64,000 bases of DNA from Flavobacteriaceae bacterium (GTDB lineage Bacteria > Bacteroidota > Bacteroidia > Flavobacteriales > Flavobacteriaceae): contig NVXD01000002.1 in NCBI GenBank assembly GCA_002746415.1, positions 214,405-278,404 on the forward strand. The letters run 5' to 3'. Position numbers and translations under genes: made by a program. Of the stretch, positions 1-9,129 are shown piece after piece. Positions within the stretch are counted from its first letter, which is position 1; each line of letters begins with the position of its first letter. The notes under the pieces were generated by a model. The model did no database searches, had not been told where the DNA came from, and saw nothing but the letters and a program-made list of their open reading frames with translations.

Positions 1-1101
1 TATGGTTTGGAACCAAAAATTAATACGGAAGTTGAGGTGTTGGCTATTGAAGGAAGAAATAAAAGCATGGATTTGGCCAAAGTAAATGCCTGGTTTTTCC
101 CTTTAATGATTCTTCTCATTGGCATTAGCAACATATTTGTCATCTATATTGGCGGCAAACAATATATTAGTGGGGAGATAGCCTCTATTGGAACCATTGC
201 TGAATTTGTCCTTTATGTTAACATGCTTACCTGGCCTGTTGCCATTGTAGGGTGGCTCACTTCCATTGTACAGCGGGCAGCGGCATCCCAAGAACGCATA
301 AATGAATTCTTAAAGCAACAGCCCACCATAAAGAATACAGTTGAGAAGGAAACCCCAATCAAAGGAACAGTGGAGTTTAAAAATGTTTCCTTTACATATG
401 AAGATACCAATATCACTTCTTTAAAAAATATTTCCTTTAAAATAAACAAAGGTGAAACAGTAGCCATTATTGGTAAAACTGGATCAGGAAAGTCATCCAT
501 CCTCGATTTAATTGCCCGTTTGTACGATGCTACTTCTGGGAATATATTAATTGATGGTGTTGGAATAAAAGAATTAAATTTAAATAGTCTAAGAAAAGGT
601 GTAGGAGTGGTTCCTCAAGATGCTTTTCTTTTTTCGGACACCATAAAAAATAATATAAAGTTTGGAAAAGAAAATGCTACGGATGAAGAAATAATTGAAG
701 TTGCAAAAATGGCAGTTGTGCACCTTAATATAATGGGGTTTTCTAAAAAATATGAAACTGTGTTAGGAGAAAGGGGCATAACACTTAGTGGTGGTCAAAA
801 ACAACGCGTTTCCATTGCAAGGGCACTTCTAAAAGATCCTGAAATCTATTTATTTGATGATTGTCTTTCGGCTGTCGATACAGAAACCGAAGAGGAAATA
901 TTGAATAATCTTAAAAAAGTTTCAAAAAATAAGACCACTTTAATTGTAAGCCATAGGGTTTCATCAGCCAAAAATGCTAACAAAATCATTGTTTTAGAAG
1001 GTGGAAAAATCATTCAAGAAGGAAGCCATGAGGTTTTAATGAATGAAAATGGGTACTATAAACAATTGTACCATGATCAATTAGAAGAGAAAGAAAGTTA
1101 G
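1..1101 (+). CDS. ABC exporter, permease-ATPase fusion, 5'-truncated by window edge
   Basis: The reading frame is open to the first base, so only the C-terminal part of a half-size (MsbA/LmrA-like) exporter is visible. It shows the last transmembrane helices of the permease domain followed by a complete nucleotide-binding domain. The domain has Walker A GKTGSGKSS, a Q-loop in VVPQDAFLF, the signature LSGGQKQR, Walker B IYLFDD and the H-loop in IVSHR. Such proteins work as dimers in the inner membrane and export lipids, drugs or peptides; the substrate cannot be told here. The NBD follows the membrane domain with no peptidase-like insertion. A TTG at base 7 is an internal codon, not the start. 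Confidence 0.9.
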   Translation, partial: YGLEPKINTEVEVLAIEGRNKSMDLAKVNAWFFPLMILLIGISNIFVIYIGGKQYISGEIASIGTIAEFVLYVNMLTWPVAIVGWLTSIVQRAAASQERINEFLKQQPTIKNTVEKETPIKGTVEFKNVSFTYEDTNITSLKNISFKINKGETVAIIGKTGSGKSSILDLIARLYDATSGNILIDGVGIKELNLNSLRKGVGVVPQDAFLFSDTIKNNIKFGKENATDEEIIEVAKMAVVHLNIMGFSKKYETVLGERGITLSGGQKQRVSIARALLKDPEIYLFDDCLSAVDTETEEEILNNLKKVSKNKTTLIVSHRVSSAKNANKIIVLEGGKIIQEGSHEVLMNENGYYKQLYHDQLEEKES

Positions 1102-1182
1102 AAAAATGTTGTAAGATTAGCTTTTTTTTTACACTTTTGAAGATTAACCAAAAGTACCCCCACTAACTATAACTACATAAAA

Positions 1183-1554
1183 ATGAGTGAAAAAGAATTA
1201 ATGGATCAAGAAGAAATATATTCCAAAGTTCTGAGAGCCGGCAGAAGAACATATTTTTTTGATGTTAGAAGTACTAAGGCTGGTGATTATTATTTAACGA
1301 TTACCGAGAGTAAAAAATTTACGCATGATGACGGATCATTTCATTACAAAAAGCACAAAATTTATCTTTACAAAGAAGATTTTGGTTCTTTTAGAGAAAT
1401 CATGAATGAAATGATGGATTATATAATTGATAAAAAAGGACTTGAAGTCATATCCGAACGTCATCAAAAAGATTTTAAGAAAGAAGAGGCTAGTGAAAAT
1501 GGAACAACCAATTCCGATAATAGTTTTACAGATGTGGATTTTGATGATATCTAA
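1183..1554 (+). CDS. DUF3276 / PUR-family nucleic-acid-binding protein
   Basis: A 123-residue protein matching the Bacteroidota DUF3276 family, the bacterial version of the PUR-alpha fold. The conserved block runs from about residue 15 (RAGRRTYFFDVR) through the KGDYYLTITESKK-like strand to the helix EIMNEMMDYII near residue 80. The last 35 residues are acidic, serine/asparagine-rich and probably disordered. PUR-family proteins bind single-stranded DNA or RNA in the cytoplasm; the role in flavobacteria is not established. It is a monocistronic gene with its own terminator, 81 bases after the ABC exporter gene. Confidence 0.8.
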   Translation: MSEKELMDQEEIYSKVLRAGRRTYFFDVRSTKAGDYYLTITESKKFTHDDGSFHYKKHKIYLYKEDFGSFREIMNEMMDYIIDKKGLEVISERHQKDFKKEEASENGTTNSDNSFTDVDFDDI

Positions 1555-1580
1555 TCCCTCTTCTTTTTAATACAAAAACA

Positions 1581-1610
1581 AAAAACGACCTTTATTCAAG
1601 GGTCGTTTTT
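1581..1610 (+). terminator. Intrinsic terminator after DUF3276 gene
   Basis: A 10-bp perfect stem (AAAAACGACC with GGTCGTTTTT) and a 10-base loop, followed by GTTTTT, 26 bases after the stop codon. Confidence 0.85.
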
Positions 1611-1636
1611 GTTTTTAAACTCGCAAATACGCTTAT

Positions 1637-4162
1637 ATGAAAAAAACCATACTCCTTATTGCCATCAGTTTTTTTGGAACCTTATCGGCTCAAGAATCAA
1701 TAGATTTAAGCTATTACCTTCCTCAAAACATATCATATAACGAAGAAATTCCCACACCGAAAGATATTATTGGGCATGAAGTTGGAGAATGGCATGTAAC
1801 CCACGACAAGCTAATGTTTTACATGCAGACCCTAGCCAGTTCAAGTGACCGAATTACTATAGAAAACAGAGGTGAGACCTTTGAAGGAAGGCCTATTTTA
1901 TTATTAACTATAACCGCCCCCAAAAATCATCGCAATTTAAATAAGGTAAGAGAAAACCATATTGCCCTTTCTGAAAGCAATGGTAGTTCCTTGTCTACTA
2001 CGAATATGCCTATTGTGATTTATCAGGGCTTCTCTATCCATGGAAATGAGCCTAGTGGTACAAATGCAGCTATGGCCTATGCCTATTATCTAGCCGCTGC
2101 AAAAGGTAAAGAAATAGACGAGCTGTTGGAGAAAATGGTCATTTTATTGGACCCCTCTTATAATCCGGATGGTCTTCAACGTTTTGCCTATTGGGCAAAT
2201 ACAAATAAAAGTGACAATCTTAATGCTGATTCTAATGATAGAGAATATCACGAGGTTTGGCCAGGTGGCAGAACAAATCACTATTGGTTTGATTTAAATC
2301 GAGATTGGCTTCCTGCACAATTGCCAGAGAGTAGAGCACGAATCAATACATTTCACAAATGGTTGCCTAATATCTTAACCGATCACCATGAAATGGGTAC
2401 AAATTCTACCTTCTTTTTTCAACCTGGTGAACCCATGAGAGTGCATCCATTGACCCCAGATTTGAACCAAGAACTCACAGCAGAAATTGGAACGTATCAT
2501 ATTAAAGCATTAGACAAAATAGGATCTTTGTACTATTCCCAAGAAGGTTATGATGATTATTTTTATGGAAAAGGGTCAACTTTCCCAGACGTAAATGGAA
2601 GTATAGGTATTCTTTTTGAGCAAGGAAGCTCTAGAGGGCATATTCAAGAATCAGAGAATGGCACCTTAAGCTTTCCATTTACAATACGCAATCAATTTAC
2701 TGCGGCATTATCAACTATTGAAGCCGCTAAAAACATGCGTTCCAAAATTTTGGACTATCAAAAAGGTTTTTATAAAAGCATGAGAGATGAGGCCACTCGC
2801 TCAAAATCTAAAGCCATAATTTTTGGAGATAGCAAAGATGCTGCAAAGACATGGCATTTGGCAGAAATTCTTACGCGTCATAAAATAAAATTCAATGAAT
2901 TGAAAAATGATGTAAGCATTGCCGGAAAATCATATAAAAAAGGAAGCAGTTATGTGGTCCCTATGAACCAAAAAAATCCGAAGCTGATAAAAGCAATGTT
3001 CGAGAAGAGAACCGTTTTTAAGGACAGTATTTTTTATGACATCTCTGCATGGACCTTTCCTTTAGCTTTTAATGTGGACTATACTGAAGTGACTTCACTT
3101 GCGAATGCAGGAGCAGAAATAACAAGCCTTAGACCATTGACAGGTAACGTAAGTAAAAAAAGCAGTTATGCTTATCTATTCCAATGGCATGAATACTACA
3201 CTCCAAAAGCCTTAAATAGTATAGTGAATAAGGGCATAAGGGCAAAAGTGGCTAAATCCCAATTTACTTTGGAAGGAAAGAAATATGATTATGGTACTAT
3301 CATGATACCTGTACAAAATCAAAAATTGAACACAGAAGAACTTCATGCCTTTTTAACACAAGTAGCCAAAGAGAGTAACATTAATATTGAAGGAGTAACA
3401 ACAGGGCATGCTACAGGAATTGATTTAGGTAGTAATGACTTTGATCCTATACAAAAACAAAATGTAGCCTTGTTGGTTGGCAAAGGTGTACGTTCTTATG
3501 ATGCGGGAGAAATTTGGCATTTATTTGACCAGCGCTATGACATAAAAATCACCAAACTTGATATAGATTATTTCAATGGAGTTGATTTAAGTGGCTATAC
3601 AGATATTATCATCCCTAATTTAGACGGCGATGGTGCATTGAACAAAAACGAGATTAACAAATTAAAAGAATGGGTCAAAGACGGTGGTACCATTATTGGC
3701 TATAGAAATGTGGCGAAGTGGCTCAATAAAAATGAGTTCATAAATCTATCTTTTAAAAAGGATTCACTAATTGCTAAAAATATTTCATTTGAACAAAAAC
3801 AGGATTTTACTGGTGCACAAGTTACTGGAGGGGCAATTTTTGAAACGCAATTAGACCGTTCCCATCCCATTAATTATGGATATAAAAATGATAAACTAGC
3901 ATTGTTCAGAAATACCAATGTCTTTATAAAGCCAAACAAAAACAGCTACAACAACCCTATAACATATACCAATAATCCATTATTAAGTGGTTATATTTCT
4001 GAAGAAAAATTAAATCTTTTAAAAAATACTGTGCCTTTTCAGGTGGAGCGCATGGGCAAAGGACGCGTAATTGTATTTACAGACAACACCAATTTTAGAG
4101 CCTTTTGGTATGGCACCAATAAATTATTGATGAATGCCATATTCTTTGGCAAAATCATGTAA
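1637..4162 (+). CDS. Secreted M14-family zinc carboxypeptidase
   Basis: An 841-residue exported protein with a clean signal peptide ending near LSAQ (residue 19). The M14 catalytic domain fills roughly residues 60-380. IHGNEPSG carries the HxxE zinc ligands, DLNRDW lies in the substrate-binding region, TDHHEMG resembles the third zinc ligand, and LFEQGSSRG probably supplies the catalytic glutamate. The long C-terminal part has a glutamine-amidotransferase-like look, as in other large Bacteroidota M14 proteins, but I see no clear active-site signature there. It probably trims peptides in the periplasm or outside the cell. Its end overlaps the convergent acyltransferase gene by 8 bases. Confidence 0.88.
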   Translation: MKKTILLIAISFFGTLSAQESIDLSYYLPQNISYNEEIPTPKDIIGHEVGEWHVTHDKLMFYMQTLASSSDRITIENRGETFEGRPILLLTITAPKNHRNLNKVRENHIALSESNGSSLSTTNMPIVIYQGFSIHGNEPSGTNAAMAYAYYLAAAKGKEIDELLEKMVILLDPSYNPDGLQRFAYWANTNKSDNLNADSNDREYHEVWPGGRTNHYWFDLNRDWLPAQLPESRARINTFHKWLPNILTDHHEMGTNSTFFFQPGEPMRVHPLTPDLNQELTAEIGTYHIKALDKIGSLYYSQEGYDDYFYGKGSTFPDVNGSIGILFEQGSSRGHIQESENGTLSFPFTIRNQFTAALSTIEAAKNMRSKILDYQKGFYKSMRDEATRSKSKAIIFGDSKDAAKTWHLAEILTRHKIKFNELKNDVSIAGKSYKKGSSYVVPMNQKNPKLIKAMFEKRTVFKDSIFYDISAWTFPLAFNVDYTEVTSLANAGAEITSLRPLTGNVSKKSSYAYLFQWHEYYTPKALNSIVNKGIRAKVAKSQFTLEGKKYDYGTIMIPVQNQKLNTEELHAFLTQVAKESNINIEGVTTGHATGIDLGSNDFDPIQKQNVALLVGKGVRSYDAGEIWHLFDQRYDIKITKLDIDYFNGVDLSGYTDIIIPNLDGDGALNKNEINKLKEWVKDGGTIIGYRNVAKWLNKNEFINLSFKKDSLIAKNISFEQKQDFTGAQVTGGAIFETQLDRSHPINYGYKNDKLALFRNTNVFIKPNKNSYNNPITYTNNPLLSGYISEEKLNLLKNTVPFQVERMGKGRVIVFTDNTNFRAFWYGTNKLLMNAIFFGKIM

Positions 4163-5198
4163 AAGAGCTTAGTTTTATATACAAATAGTTAAAAACAATG
4201 TGGCTAAGGATAAATTCGGCAGTTAACACATTGCCGATATAGTTTCCCAAAAACCAGAAAACCAATAGGTAATATATTGGAAAAAGGACAAGGGCATATA
4301 AAAATCTAAAGGTGCTAATAAATTCTTTTTGTTGAATTCTAGGCAGTAACAACAGTTTCCAAGGAATTATGAATGGAAAGTTCATAATCGTGAACAGGTT
4401 TTTCATTAACTGTGGCACTAAACGGTTTCTTTTTGTCTTAATGGATCCCTTCTCCAAGGCTTCCAATACAACGTTTACTTTGGAAGGGGTTAAGTAATCT
4501 ACGTCCATTGCATCCAGTTTTCCTAAAATGGCCTCATAATTCTCTTCATTTTCAATATGGGTAGTTTGCTTTTTTAAACGCTCATAAACTGCAGCTTTCA
4601 TTTTTTTAATAGATTCTGGGATGTTCTTTTTATCATACAAATCCAATACTGGTATATTTTCATCAAAATATAAGGCTGCGCTATCAGGGAAGCGTTCGGC
4701 CCTTATATAATTTACGCCAACAGGTACAAGTCCTAAATTTAAATCTGGCTGTTTATCCAATGCTTTAAAAAGTATTCTTGTAAAACCTTTACTTAAAGGA
4801 CGAATGCGCTTTTTAATGTTATGATTGCCTTCAGGAAAAATAAGTACCTGATGGTTTTCCATCAATAAATTTGCACAAAAATCAAAAATAGCGTCGTTCT
4901 TACCTAAAGATTGTTTGCCATCCCTAATGCGGTACACTGGAATCATTTGTAAAAAATTAAGCAATACTTTAGCCAACGGATTTTTAAAAAGATCCCCTCT
5001 AGATAAAAAGTAGGGCTTACATTTACAAAATGTACCTACTAACAAAGCATCCATAAGTGCATTTTGATGATTCGCAAGAAAAAGTACCGGGGTATCCTTT
5101 GGAATGTTCTCTAAACCATGGATTTCAATTTTAGAATAATAATATCTAATCCCAGCTTCAATCCACCATTTAAAAAAATAATAGACGATTTTTCTCAT
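4155..5198 (-). CDS. PlsC-type glycerolipid acyltransferase
   Basis: A 347-residue protein with the PlsC (LPLAT) domain in its first 220 residues. Block I reads NHQNALMD, which is HX5D rather than the common HX4D; the same spacing occurs in the yeast Gpt2/Sct1 glycerol-3-phosphate acyltransferase branch. Block III is FPEGNHNI. The C-terminus has two or three hydrophobic helices (about 265-345), so the enzyme is membrane-bound. It likely acylates glycerol-3-phosphate or lysophosphatidate in phospholipid synthesis. The start codon overlaps the stop of the upstream transporter gene by 4 bases (ATGA), indicating translational coupling. Confidence 0.82.
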   Translation of the reverse strand: MRKIVYYFFKWWIEAGIRYYYSKIEIHGLENIPKDTPVLFLANHQNALMDALLVGTFCKCKPYFLSRGDLFKNPLAKVLLNFLQMIPVYRIRDGKQSLGKNDAIFDFCANLLMENHQVLIFPEGNHNIKKRIRPLSKGFTRILFKALDKQPDLNLGLVPVGVNYIRAERFPDSAALYFDENIPVLDLYDKKNIPESIKKMKAAVYERLKKQTTHIENEENYEAILGKLDAMDVDYLTPSKVNVVLEALEKGSIKTKRNRLVPQLMKNLFTIMNFPFIIPWKLLLLPRIQQKEFISTFRFLYALVLFPIYYLLVFWFLGNYIGNVLTAEFILSHIVFNYLYIKLSSFT

Positions 5199-6115
5199 GC
5201 AAGTTCCTTTTCATCGCTTGGCCTATACCCCCATATTACAGCCAAAAACAGGCCTGAAACCAAATGCCAAATACCCCAGAAAGCAGTAAGAATTGCCATA
5301 CCACCAAGGCCATCAAAGAAAGTGAATATCAACAACAATCCCAATCCAGAATTCTGTATTCCAGTTTCTATTGTGATACTTTTTCTGTCTTTTTGAGAAA
5401 GTCCCATAGCTTTTGCCAGCGAAAAGCCAGTGAAAAATGCCACTAGGTTATGCAAGAGGACAATCCAAAAAATGTAACCCACATAATCCATGAAAATATC
5501 TCTATTCTTATACAAGGCAATAAATATCAAAGCAACAAAAAACAATAGTGAAACTACCTTAAGTACTTTTGCCATTTGCATTGCAAATTTGGGGTTCTTA
5601 TAATTAAGATACATCCCCAAAACCAAAGGAATTCCTAGCAAAAGTGCCACTAATTTTATCATTTCCAAAGGTGAAATGGAAACAGTATTTAAAATTGTGT
5701 TAGTAGGTTCATACAAAGAACCCCATAATTGTAAATTCAATGGAGTCATAAAAATAGCCAATAATGTAGCTATTGCTGTGAGACTTACAGAAAGGGCAGT
5801 ATTTCCTTTGGCCAAATGCGTAATAAAATTGGAGACGTTACCACCTGGACATGCAGCCACCATAAACATTCCCATAGCTATGCTAGGCAATGGCTGTATA
5901 AACCATACTAAAAGAAAGGTGATTAAAGGAAGTACTACAAACTGACCAACAACTCCTACCAAAACAGGTTTAGGGCTCTTAAACAAGCGCCTAAAATCTG
6001 TCAAAGAGATTTCCAAGGCAATGCCAAACATCACCAAAGCCAAGGCTAAATTCATAATCCAAAGTGCTTCCGTACTAAAGTTTATATGAACACTATCTAT
6101 AGCTTGATCTACCAA
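5195..6115 (-). CDS. Bile acid:sodium symporter family (BASS) transporter
   Basis: A 306-residue integral membrane protein with nine to ten predicted helices and the family-typical segments AACPGGNVSNF (residues about 88-98) and ETGIQNSGLG (about 249-258). BASS proteins import organic anions with Na+; the substrate in flavobacteria is unknown. The start is TTG. I keep it because the N-terminal IDSxxINF...LWIMNLALA segment looks like the normal beginning of this family, and the first ATG (residue 21) would lose it. It forms a coupled pair with the acyltransferase gene downstream. Confidence 0.82.
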   Translation of the reverse strand: MVDQAIDSVHINFSTEALWIMNLALALVMFGIALEISLTDFRRLFKSPKPVLVGVVGQFVVLPLITFLLVWFIQPLPSIAMGMFMVAACPGGNVSNFITHLAKGNTALSVSLTAIATLLAIFMTPLNLQLWGSLYEPTNTILNTVSISPLEMIKLVALLLGIPLVLGMYLNYKNPKFAMQMAKVLKVVSLLFFVALIFIALYKNRDIFMDYVGYIFWIVLLHNLVAFFTGFSLAKAMGLSQKDRKSITIETGIQNSGLGLLLIFTFFDGLGGMAILTAFWGIWHLVSGLFLAVIWGYRPSDEKELA

Positions 6116-6294
6116 ACAACATGAATTTTAATCTAAAAAATAATAAGAAAGCTCATTATGCTTTTTATTCTAGATGTTACAATATAGGCATTCATATCAA
6201 AATTTAACAATTTTGGCCCATATTAAAGATATTGCCTCTAAACTGCGAAACGTCAAAAAATACATTAATTTTACAGTATAAAATTAAGTGTAAA

Positions 6295-6855
6295 ATGTCT
6301 AGAACACCTAGCAATATGTTGCCATTAGGCACTATAGCTTCAAGTTTTAATCTATTAAATACGGTAACAAATACCTTTTCAAACCTGCAGGACTCAAAAG
6401 GTAATAATGGTACTGTTATCATGTTTATTAGCAACCATTGCCCATTTGTAAAACATATAAATGCTGAAATATCCAGATTAGCAAAGGACTATACAGAGAA
6501 AGGAATTGGATTTGTTGCTATTTGCAGTAACGATATAAAAAACTACCCACAGGACGCACCTCATTTAATGAAACAATTAGCTCAGGAAGAAAACTTTACA
6601 TTTCCCTATTTCTATGATGAGACCCAAAAAACTGCTACGGACTATGATGCAGCCTGTACCCCAGATTTTTATTTATTTAATGCCGATTTAAAATTAGCGT
6701 ATCATGGACAATTGGATGATTCTCGCCCAGGAAATGGCATTCCAGTAACTGGAAGTGATCTTAGAAATGCACTAAAAGCTTTATTATTGGGTAATCCAAT
6801 AAACTCAAATCAAAAGCCAAGTATAGGGTGCAATATTAAGTGGATTAATCATTAA
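6295..6855 (+). CDS. Thioredoxin-fold redoxin (AhpC/TSA-like), cytoplasmic
   Basis: A redoxin-fold protein of 186 residues counted from the ATG I prefer. The open frame runs 63 bases further upstream, but that extension lacks family character. The motif SNHCPFVKHINAEI places one peroxidatic-type Cys at the start of the first helix, as in the large bacterial group annotated as thioredoxin family protein. A second Cys occurs in AICSND and another in AACTPDF, the latter near the cis-Pro loop. There is no signal peptide. The precise electron donor and substrate are unknown. Confidence 0.75.
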   Translation: MSRTPSNMLPLGTIASSFNLLNTVTNTFSNLQDSKGNNGTVIMFISNHCPFVKHINAEISRLAKDYTEKGIGFVAICSNDIKNYPQDAPHLMKQLAQEENFTFPYFYDETQKTATDYDAACTPDFYLFNADLKLAYHGQLDDSRPGNGIPVTGSDLRNALKALLLGNPINSNQKPSIGCNIKWINH

Positions 6856-6894
6856 AAGTAAATAGCGCCCATTTTACCTAAAATAGAACAATCC

Positions 6895-7431
6895 TTATAA
6901 CCAACTCTCTCGTTTCAATAAGTTTTCAATATGTGCGTAATGGTGACTGCTATGCCAGGCATATTTACATATATTTTCCTTTACTGTGGCTACTGAACCA
7001 TCTTCTGGGTGCAAATAGCTTAATTCCAATTGCTCTTTTGAAAGGCCTCTTAAGAGGTACACCATTTTGGCATGCAATGCCTTTATATAATCCAAAGAAA
7101 GGGAAATAGGGGATGATTTGGCATCAAAAAGCTCAGCCCATTCTTTTTCTTCATAAGCCTTAATTAAAGGTTTATCCTCTGTTAGTGACCATTTAAAACG
7201 CGTGTAACTATGGTGATGACTATCTGCAATATGATGCACCACTTGTCTAATAGTCCATCCTTCTGGTCGATACTGAGTTTCTAATTGGTCATATGAAAGT
7301 CGGGTAACCAGTTGTTCCAATTTATGTGGGAACTGCTCTAGGATAGAAATCCACTCAACAATATCATAATTAGTAATAATTTCCGGACTTGTATATTGTC
7401 CGATGGGGTACTTTAATTGTTCTAAATCCAT
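6895..7431 (-). CDS. YfiT/DinB-family thiol transferase
   Basis: A 178-residue DinB four-helix-bundle protein of the YfiT type, metal-dependent and related to bacillithiol S-transferases. The metal site is visible: His in QVVHHIADSHHH (about residues 64-75) and HxxxH in WHSSHHYAHI near the C-terminus. The phrase PEGWTIRQVVHHIADSH is diagnostic. The enzyme probably conjugates a low-molecular-weight thiol to electrophiles in the cytosol. It converges with the redoxin gene with a 39-base gap. Confidence 0.85.
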   Translation of the reverse strand: MDLEQLKYPIGQYTSPEIITNYDIVEWISILEQFPHKLEQLVTRLSYDQLETQYRPEGWTIRQVVHHIADSHHHSYTRFKWSLTEDKPLIKAYEEKEWAELFDAKSSPISLSLDYIKALHAKMVYLLRGLSKEQLELSYLHPEDGSVATVKENICKYAWHSSHHYAHIENLLKRESWL

Positions 7432-7645
7432 ATTCTTTATAAACGTATTACTTTCTTAAACAAATCAGTGAAACTTCATTAAGAAAAAAATTTTAAATAT
7501 TCCATACCAGCATTTGAGTACAACAATCATTGGTAATATTAAAAATACTAAACTTTAATACATTTTTAACCTGTTTAAAAGACATTCTATTAATTATCTC
7601 TTAACTTTATGGAGCAATTAATTTTTCAACTTAAAAACTAAGAAT

Positions 7646-8284
7646 ATGGCAACAATACGATTGGGCGATGCAGCTCCAGATTTTACGGCAGATAGTTCTC
7701 TGGGCATGATTAATTTATATGACTATCTAGGTGATGGCTGGGGTATTTTGTTCTCGCACCCGGCAGATTTCACTCCAGTATGTACCACAGAATTAGGAAC
7801 TGCTGCAAAATTTAAAGATGAATTTGCAAAGCGTAACGTAAAAATGATGGCATTAAGTGTGGATGGTGCGGCTTCCCATAATGCGTGGATTCAAGATATC
7901 AATGAAACCCAAAATACCAAGGTAGATTTTCCCATTATAGCTGACGAGGATAAAAAAGTATCAAATTTGTACGATATGATTCATCCTAATGCTGATAACA
8001 ATTTAACAGTCCGTTCTGTATTCATTATTGCTCCAGACAAAACAGTAAAGCTTACTATTACATATCCTGCCTCTACTGGAAGAAATTTTCATGAATTGTT
8101 ACGAGTAATAGATTCTTTACAATTGACCGCCTATCACAAAGTGGCCACACCTGCTAATTGGAATAATGGGGAAGATGTAGTGGTAAGTCCGGCAATTTCG
8201 ACAGAAGATGCTAAGAAAATCTTTACCAAAGGAGTTACAGAAGTAAAACCTTATTTAAGAATGACACCGGACCCAACAACGTAA
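7646..8284 (+). CDS. Peroxiredoxin, Prx6 (1-Cys) type
   Basis: A 212-residue peroxiredoxin. The peroxidatic Cys is C46 in HPADFTPVCTTELG, and the C-terminal dimerisation domain with YLRMTPDP is that of the Prx6 group. These enzymes reduce hydrogen and organic peroxides in the cytosol. The gene stands alone with a roughly 210-base leader region. A TAACTTTA sequence about 45 bases before the ATG is a near-match to the Bacteroidota -7 box. Confidence 0.92.
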   Translation: MATIRLGDAAPDFTADSSLGMINLYDYLGDGWGILFSHPADFTPVCTTELGTAAKFKDEFAKRNVKMMALSVDGAASHNAWIQDINETQNTKVDFPIIADEDKKVSNLYDMIHPNADNNLTVRSVFIIAPDKTVKLTITYPASTGRNFHELLRVIDSLQLTAYHKVATPANWNNGEDVVVSPAISTEDAKKIFTKGVTEVKPYLRMTPDPTT

Positions 8285-8429
8285 AAAAATAAAGCATACA
8301 AAAGGAGCTAATTAATTGTTATTTAAAGCATAACATCGAATAGGTTTTTTTAAATTTTATTTAAAAAAAACTCTGATTTTCAATATATTAATGGTATTTT
8401 CGCACTTTAATTAATTATATTTTATTATT

Positions 8430-8624
8430 ATGAGTAAAGGAACAGTAAAATTCTTCAATGATTCAAAAGGTTATGGTTTTATCACTGAAGATGGTTCGCA
8501 AGAAGATCACTTTGTACACATTTCTGGCTTAATCGACGAAGTACGTGAAGGTGACGTTGTAGAATTTGAACTACAACAAGGTAAAAAAGGATTGAACGCC
8601 GTTAATGTGAAAGTAGTAGACTAG
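8430..8624 (+). CDS. Cold-shock-domain protein (CspA family)
   Basis: A 64-residue single cold-shock domain with RNP1 KGYGFI and RNP2 DHFVHIS, the whole protein being one OB fold. It binds single-stranded RNA/DNA and melts RNA structure. The 145-base upstream gap probably includes a long 5'UTR, as is common for csp genes. A strong terminator follows, so it is monocistronic. Confidence 0.95.
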   Translation: MSKGTVKFFNDSKGYGFITEDGSQEDHFVHISGLIDEVREGDVVEFELQQGKKGLNAVNVKVVD

Positions 8625-8646
8625 GTACAAACAACTTTTTTATAGT

Positions 8647-8676
8647 AAAAAGCCCAAGCTGTTGCTTGGGCTTTTT
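8647..8676 (+). terminator. Intrinsic terminator of csp gene
   Basis: A 13-bp perfect stem (AAAAAGCCCAAGC / GCTTGGGCTTTTT) with a TGTT loop, ending in a T-run, 22 bases after the stop codon. Confidence 0.92.
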
Positions 8677-8798
8677 CATTTTATATATTCCAAATGTGTA
8701 CAAGTAGTTAAAAAAAAATACGTTTTCAACGCAACCCTACATCAGTTTTGTCGTCTTACAGAAAATGGTCACAAAGCTTCCCCAACTAAAATTACCAT

Positions 8799-8888
8799 AT
8801 GAATATATTTTTTGGAATTCTTTTTTTACTGCTTACAGTAAATTTATTACTATTGAGGTTAAGTGTAAACCAATCTAACAAACGTTAA
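8799..8888 (+). CDS. Tiny single-helix membrane protein, copy A (29 aa)
   Basis: An ATG-initiated 29-residue ORF starting MNIFFGILFLLL. It has one hydrophobic helix with an internal Asn (TVNLLLL) and ends LSVNQSNKR. It resembles the ORF just downstream and a third one near 23.9 kb: FF at positions 4-5, a leucine-rich stretch, Asn at 15, and SVN[QR][ST] after the helix. Agreement across three separate loci is the main reason to call it real. A CAGTTTTG box (one mismatch to TAnnTTTG) lies 48 bases upstream. Function unknown; a small inner-membrane or regulatory peptide is plausible. Confidence 0.55.
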   Translation: MNIFFGILFLLLTVNLLLLRLSVNQSNKR

Positions 8889-8960
8889 AGTAGGGTTTTT
8901 ACCTTTTAAGTTGTTTCTATATAAAGGAATGCATTTCCTCAAAATTTTTGACCCCAAAAA

Positions 8961-9044
8961 ATGAATATTTTCTTTACAATTCTTTTGCTATTAGTGGCCA
9001 TTAACATGATTTTGCTATTTACTAGTGTGAATAGGTCCAAATAA
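8961..9044 (+). CDS. Tiny single-helix membrane protein, copy B (27 aa)
   Basis: A 27-residue ORF beginning MNIFFTILLLLVAIN and ending TSVNRSK, a tandem relative of the 29-residue ORF 72 bases upstream. The shared pattern is MNIFFxILxLL at the N-terminus, Asn at 15, and SVNxS after one transmembrane helix. It is followed by a strong hairpin terminator. Function unknown. Confidence 0.55.
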   Translation: MNIFFTILLLLVAINMILLFTSVNRSK

Positions 9045-9073
9045 AAATTTTATCTCCTATTTATTGGAAATAA

Positions 9074-9100
9074 AAAAGCTTCCTAAAATAGGAAGCTTTT
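9074..9100. terminator. Bidirectional terminator
   Basis: An 11-bp perfect stem (AAAAGCTTCCT / AGGAAGCTTTT) with a 5-base loop and A/T runs on both sides. It can end the tiny-ORF transcript (plus) and the isomerase gene (minus). Confidence 0.88.
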
Positions 9101-9129
9101 AAAATTTCTTGATAATGAGGTTTAGTTGG

